NCBI GenBank assembly: GCA_009693995.1
Contig: SHWA01000007.1
Location: 1 to 53,906 of the forward strand
Length of the DNA: 53,906 nucleotides
Direction: 5' to 3'
From: Alphaproteobacteria bacterium
GTDB taxonomy: Bacteria; Pseudomonadota; Alphaproteobacteria; SHWA01
Shown here: piece after piece, positions 51,932-53,906 of the stretch
Layout of the letters: the number at the start of each line of letters is the position of its first letter
How positions within the stretch are numbered: the stretch's first letter is position 1
Program-made: the position numbers and the translations under genes
The notes under the pieces: model-generated
Databases searched by the model: none
Told to the model about the DNA's origin: nothing
Seen by the model: the letters and a program-made list of their open reading frames with translations, nothing else

Positions 51932-53806
51932 ATGCTGGATGGCACCGACGAGACCCTTGTGGCAACCGTCGACCGGTGGCTGGCTGCGTTCGAAGGGGCC
52001 CTGAAGGGACCCGACACGGCGCCCCTCGCGGCGTTGTTCCACGCCGATGGCCATTGGCGCGATCTCCTGGCCTTCACCTGGCACATCACGACCGTGAGCG
52101 GCGCGCCGACCATTCGGGATGAACTCATGCGGCATGCCGCGGCTGTGGGCGCGGCCGGGTTCACGGTCGATCGTCAGCGCACGCCGCCGCGTCGCGTCAA
52201 GCGCGTCGGCCGGGAGGTGATCGAGGCGATCTTCCGGTTCGAGACCGCCTTGGGGCGGGCGAACGGTGTCCTCCGCCTGGTCCCCGACCGCGCGCAGGGC
52301 GGCGCGCTCAAGGCCTGGATCCTGCTGACCGCGCTCGACGAGATCAAGGGCTGCGAGGAGCCGCTCGGCGACCGCAGGCCGAAGGGCGAATCCTATTCCC
52401 GGGACTTCCGGGGGCCGAACTGGCTCGACCAGCGCCAGTCCGCGGCCGCCTACCAGGGCCGCGACCCGACGGTGCTCGTGGTCGGCGGCGGCCAGGCCGG
52501 ACTCGCCATCGGCGCCCGCCTGGGGCAACTGAATGTGGATGCGCTGATCGTCGATCGCGAACGCCGCATCGGCGACAACTGGCGCAACCGCTATCACGCC
52601 CTCACGCTGCACAACCAGGTGCATGTCAATCACCTGCCCTACATGCCCTTCCCGCCCAACTGGCCGACCTATATCCCGAAGGACAAGCTCGCCGGCTGGT
52701 TCGAGGCCTATGTCGACAGCATGGAGCTCAATTATTGGACCGGGACGGAATTCTCCGGCGGTACTTACGACCAGGAATCAGGCCGGTGGACAGTCGAACT
52801 GAACCGGGGGGAGGGTAAGACCCGAACGGTCCATCCGCGGCACATCGTCGTGGCAACCGGGGTCAGCAGCACGCCGATCGTGCCGGAGATTCCCGGCCTC
52901 GCGAACTTCGGCGGCCGGGTGGTTCATTCCAGCCAGTACGGCGACAGCACCGAATGGAAGGGCCGCAACGCCCTGGTGTTCGGCACCGGTAACAGCGGCC
53001 ATGACATCGCCCAGGATCTGCAGTCCAACGGCGCCAACGTCACCATCGTGCAACGCAGCCCGACCTTGATCGTAAGCATCGAGCCGAGCGGACAGTTGGC
53101 CTACGCCCTGTACGGGGAAGGACCGCCGCTGGACGACTGCGATCTCCTCGCCATGGCCACGCCGTTCGAGCCGCTGAAACAGGCGCACCGGATGTTGACG
53201 ACACAATCGCGGATTCTGGACAAGCCGCTGCTGGACGGCTTGGAGCGCGCCGGATTCAAGCTCGATGTCGAGGATGATTTGGGCTGGCAGTTCAAGTATC
53301 TCCAGCGCGGCGGCGGCTATTATTTCAACGTCGGCTGCTCGGACCTGATCGCCGACGGCAAGATCAAGGTGGTGCAGTATTCCGATCTCGCGGGGTTCGT
53401 GGGCGAAGGCGCGCGGATGCGGGGCGGCGATCTGCTGCGCGCCGAATTGATCGTTCTGGCCACCGGCTATTGGGGCCAGGAACACTTGGTGCGCAAGCTA
53501 TTCGGCGCTGACGTGGCCGATCGGGTCGGCCCGATCTGGGGGTTCGGCGCCGAGGATCAGGAGCTGCGCAACATGTGGGTGCGGACCGGCCAGCCTGGCC
53601 TTTGGTTCATCGCCGGCAGCCTGGCCCAGTGCCGCATTTTCTCGAAGTATCTGGCACTCCAGATCAGGGCCTGCGAGGAGGGGTTGATCCCCGCCCTGCG
53701 GCAAGACCAGCGCGCTAGGCAGAAGGCGCCGGTGACCCTGTCTCGTTGGCGGCCCCTGGCGGCCGAGGCGGACGCCTCGGCCGCAATAGGACCCATGGCG
53801 AACTAG
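51932..53806 (+). CDS. flavin-containing monooxygenase with N-terminal NTF2-like domain
   Basis: 624 aa. An N-terminal SnoaL/NTF2-like domain (about residues 1-145, with DRWLAAFEGALKG and LFHADGHWRDLLAFTW) is fused to a class B flavin monooxygenase. The FAD loop VVGGGQAGLAIG lies at about residue 182-193, the FMO-type FGGRVVHSSQYGD at about 326, the NADPH loop VFGTGNSGHDIAQDL at about 350 and ATGYWGQEH at about 510. It probably oxygenates N, S or carbonyl groups using NADPH; substrate unknown. The start is ATG 51932 (GGGAGAGA upstream); GTG 51887 is possible. The stop TAG lies within the joint with an insertion sequence, so the last residues may be altered. Confidence 0.84.
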   Translation: MLDGTDETLVATVDRWLAAFEGALKGPDTAPLAALFHADGHWRDLLAFTWHITTVSGAPTIRDELMRHAAAVGAAGFTVDRQRTPPRRVKRVGREVIEAIFRFETALGRANGVLRLVPDRAQGGALKAWILLTALDEIKGCEEPLGDRRPKGESYSRDFRGPNWLDQRQSAAAYQGRDPTVLVVGGGQAGLAIGARLGQLNVDALIVDRERRIGDNWRNRYHALTLHNQVHVNHLPYMPFPPNWPTYIPKDKLAGWFEAYVDSMELNYWTGTEFSGGTYDQESGRWTVELNRGEGKTRTVHPRHIVVATGVSSTPIVPEIPGLANFGGRVVHSSQYGDSTEWKGRNALVFGTGNSGHDIAQDLQSNGANVTIVQRSPTLIVSIEPSGQLAYALYGEGPPLDDCDLLAMATPFEPLKQAHRMLTTQSRILDKPLLDGLERAGFKLDVEDDLGWQFKYLQRGGGYYFNVGCSDLIADGKIKVVQYSDLAGFVGEGARMRGGDLLRAELIVLATGYWGQEHLVRKLFGADVADRVGPIWGFGAEDQELRNMWVRTGQPGLWFIAGSLAQCRIFSKYLALQIRACEEGLIPALRQDQRARQKAPVTLSRWRPLAAEADASAAIGPMAN

Positions 53807-53906
53807 GGTCTGTACCCAATTGACCTGACGGTTCCGCTGTGATTCAAGCTGCCCAGGAGGGCACGAATCATGGCGGACAATTTCTGGCTTGATGATGCGC
53901 AATGGG
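53806..53906 (+). mobile_element. left end of an IS5-family insertion sequence
   Basis: The segment beginning GGGTCTGTACCCAATTGACC has the look of an IS5-family terminal repeat and is followed 64 bp later by a transposase start. CTAG (53803-53806) or TA (53804-53805) directly before it would fit the YTAR or TA target duplications of this family. The right end is outside the window. Confidence 0.55.
53870..53906 (+). CDS. IS5-type transposase, N-terminal start (partial)
   Basis: Twelve codons are visible, MADNFWLDDAQW, after AGGAGG 11 bp upstream. This opening closely resembles IS5-family transposases, whose first residues read like M-S/A-D-x-F-W-L-x-D-x-Q-W. The rest is cut by the window end. 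Confidence 0.6.
   Translation, partial: MADNFWLDDAQW

Overview
This is a GC-rich (visibly about 68-70 %) stretch of an alphaproteobacterial chromosome, most plausibly a Rhodospirillales-like lineage. Pointers are a GcrA cell-cycle regulator, an sdhCDAB operon behind a MaoC-type dehydratase, a class I (archaeal-type) lysyl-tRNA synthetase, a tiny aa3-oxidase subunit IV, a single-locus system I cytochrome c maturation operon, and TipF-like degenerate EAL proteins. Genes are dense, with many ATGA/GTGA/TGATG overlaps. No intergenic gap exceeds about 220 bp, and I found no tRNA, rRNA or CRISPR array.

Layout. 1-7.4 kb: end of a MaoC dehydratase, succinate dehydrogenase (sdhCDAB), a PaiB-like flavin protein, an NAD-binding/SAF-domain oxidoreductase and methylmalonate-semialdehyde dehydrogenase. 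7.5-13.3 kb: gcrA behind a promoter that carries a palindrome, two pterin enzymes (FolB and pterin-carbinolamine dehydratase), AsmA, two small membrane proteins, an aldo/keto reductase, and a lower-GC pair (unknown 83-aa protein plus a dCTP-deaminase-family protein). 13.5-21.7 kb: a branched-chain-amino-acid-type ABC importer (livG, H, M, K, F) interleaved with two acyl-CoA ligases, which looks like a module that imports an organic or aromatic acid and activates it to a CoA thioester. 21.7-28.8 kb: ccmABCDEFGHI in order. 28.9-31.4 kb: cystathionine beta-synthase and a cystathionine gamma-synthase/lyase.

31.4-40.8 kb is the accessory and unstable part: folD and yggT flank a wrecked DUF167 gene that carries an 11-bp tandem duplication; then come an amidase, four tandem EamA/DMT exporters, a head-to-head joint between a 5'-truncated hsp20 and a 5'-truncated amidase, an NTF2-like protein, a beta-hydroxyacid dehydrogenase reduced to its two ends, and terC. 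40.9-53.9 kb: DinG/XPD-type helicase, lysK, a branched-chain aminotransferase, cox subunit IV, pyrD, two tandem TipF-like EAL proteins, an SDR, a GST, an NTF2-domain/flavin monooxygenase, and the left end of an IS5-type insertion sequence that runs off the window.

The most unusual feature is the cluster of deletion scars between 32.5 and 40 kb. The most system-like feature is the transporter with two CoA ligases. All functions are assigned by reading motifs by eye; no database search was run.
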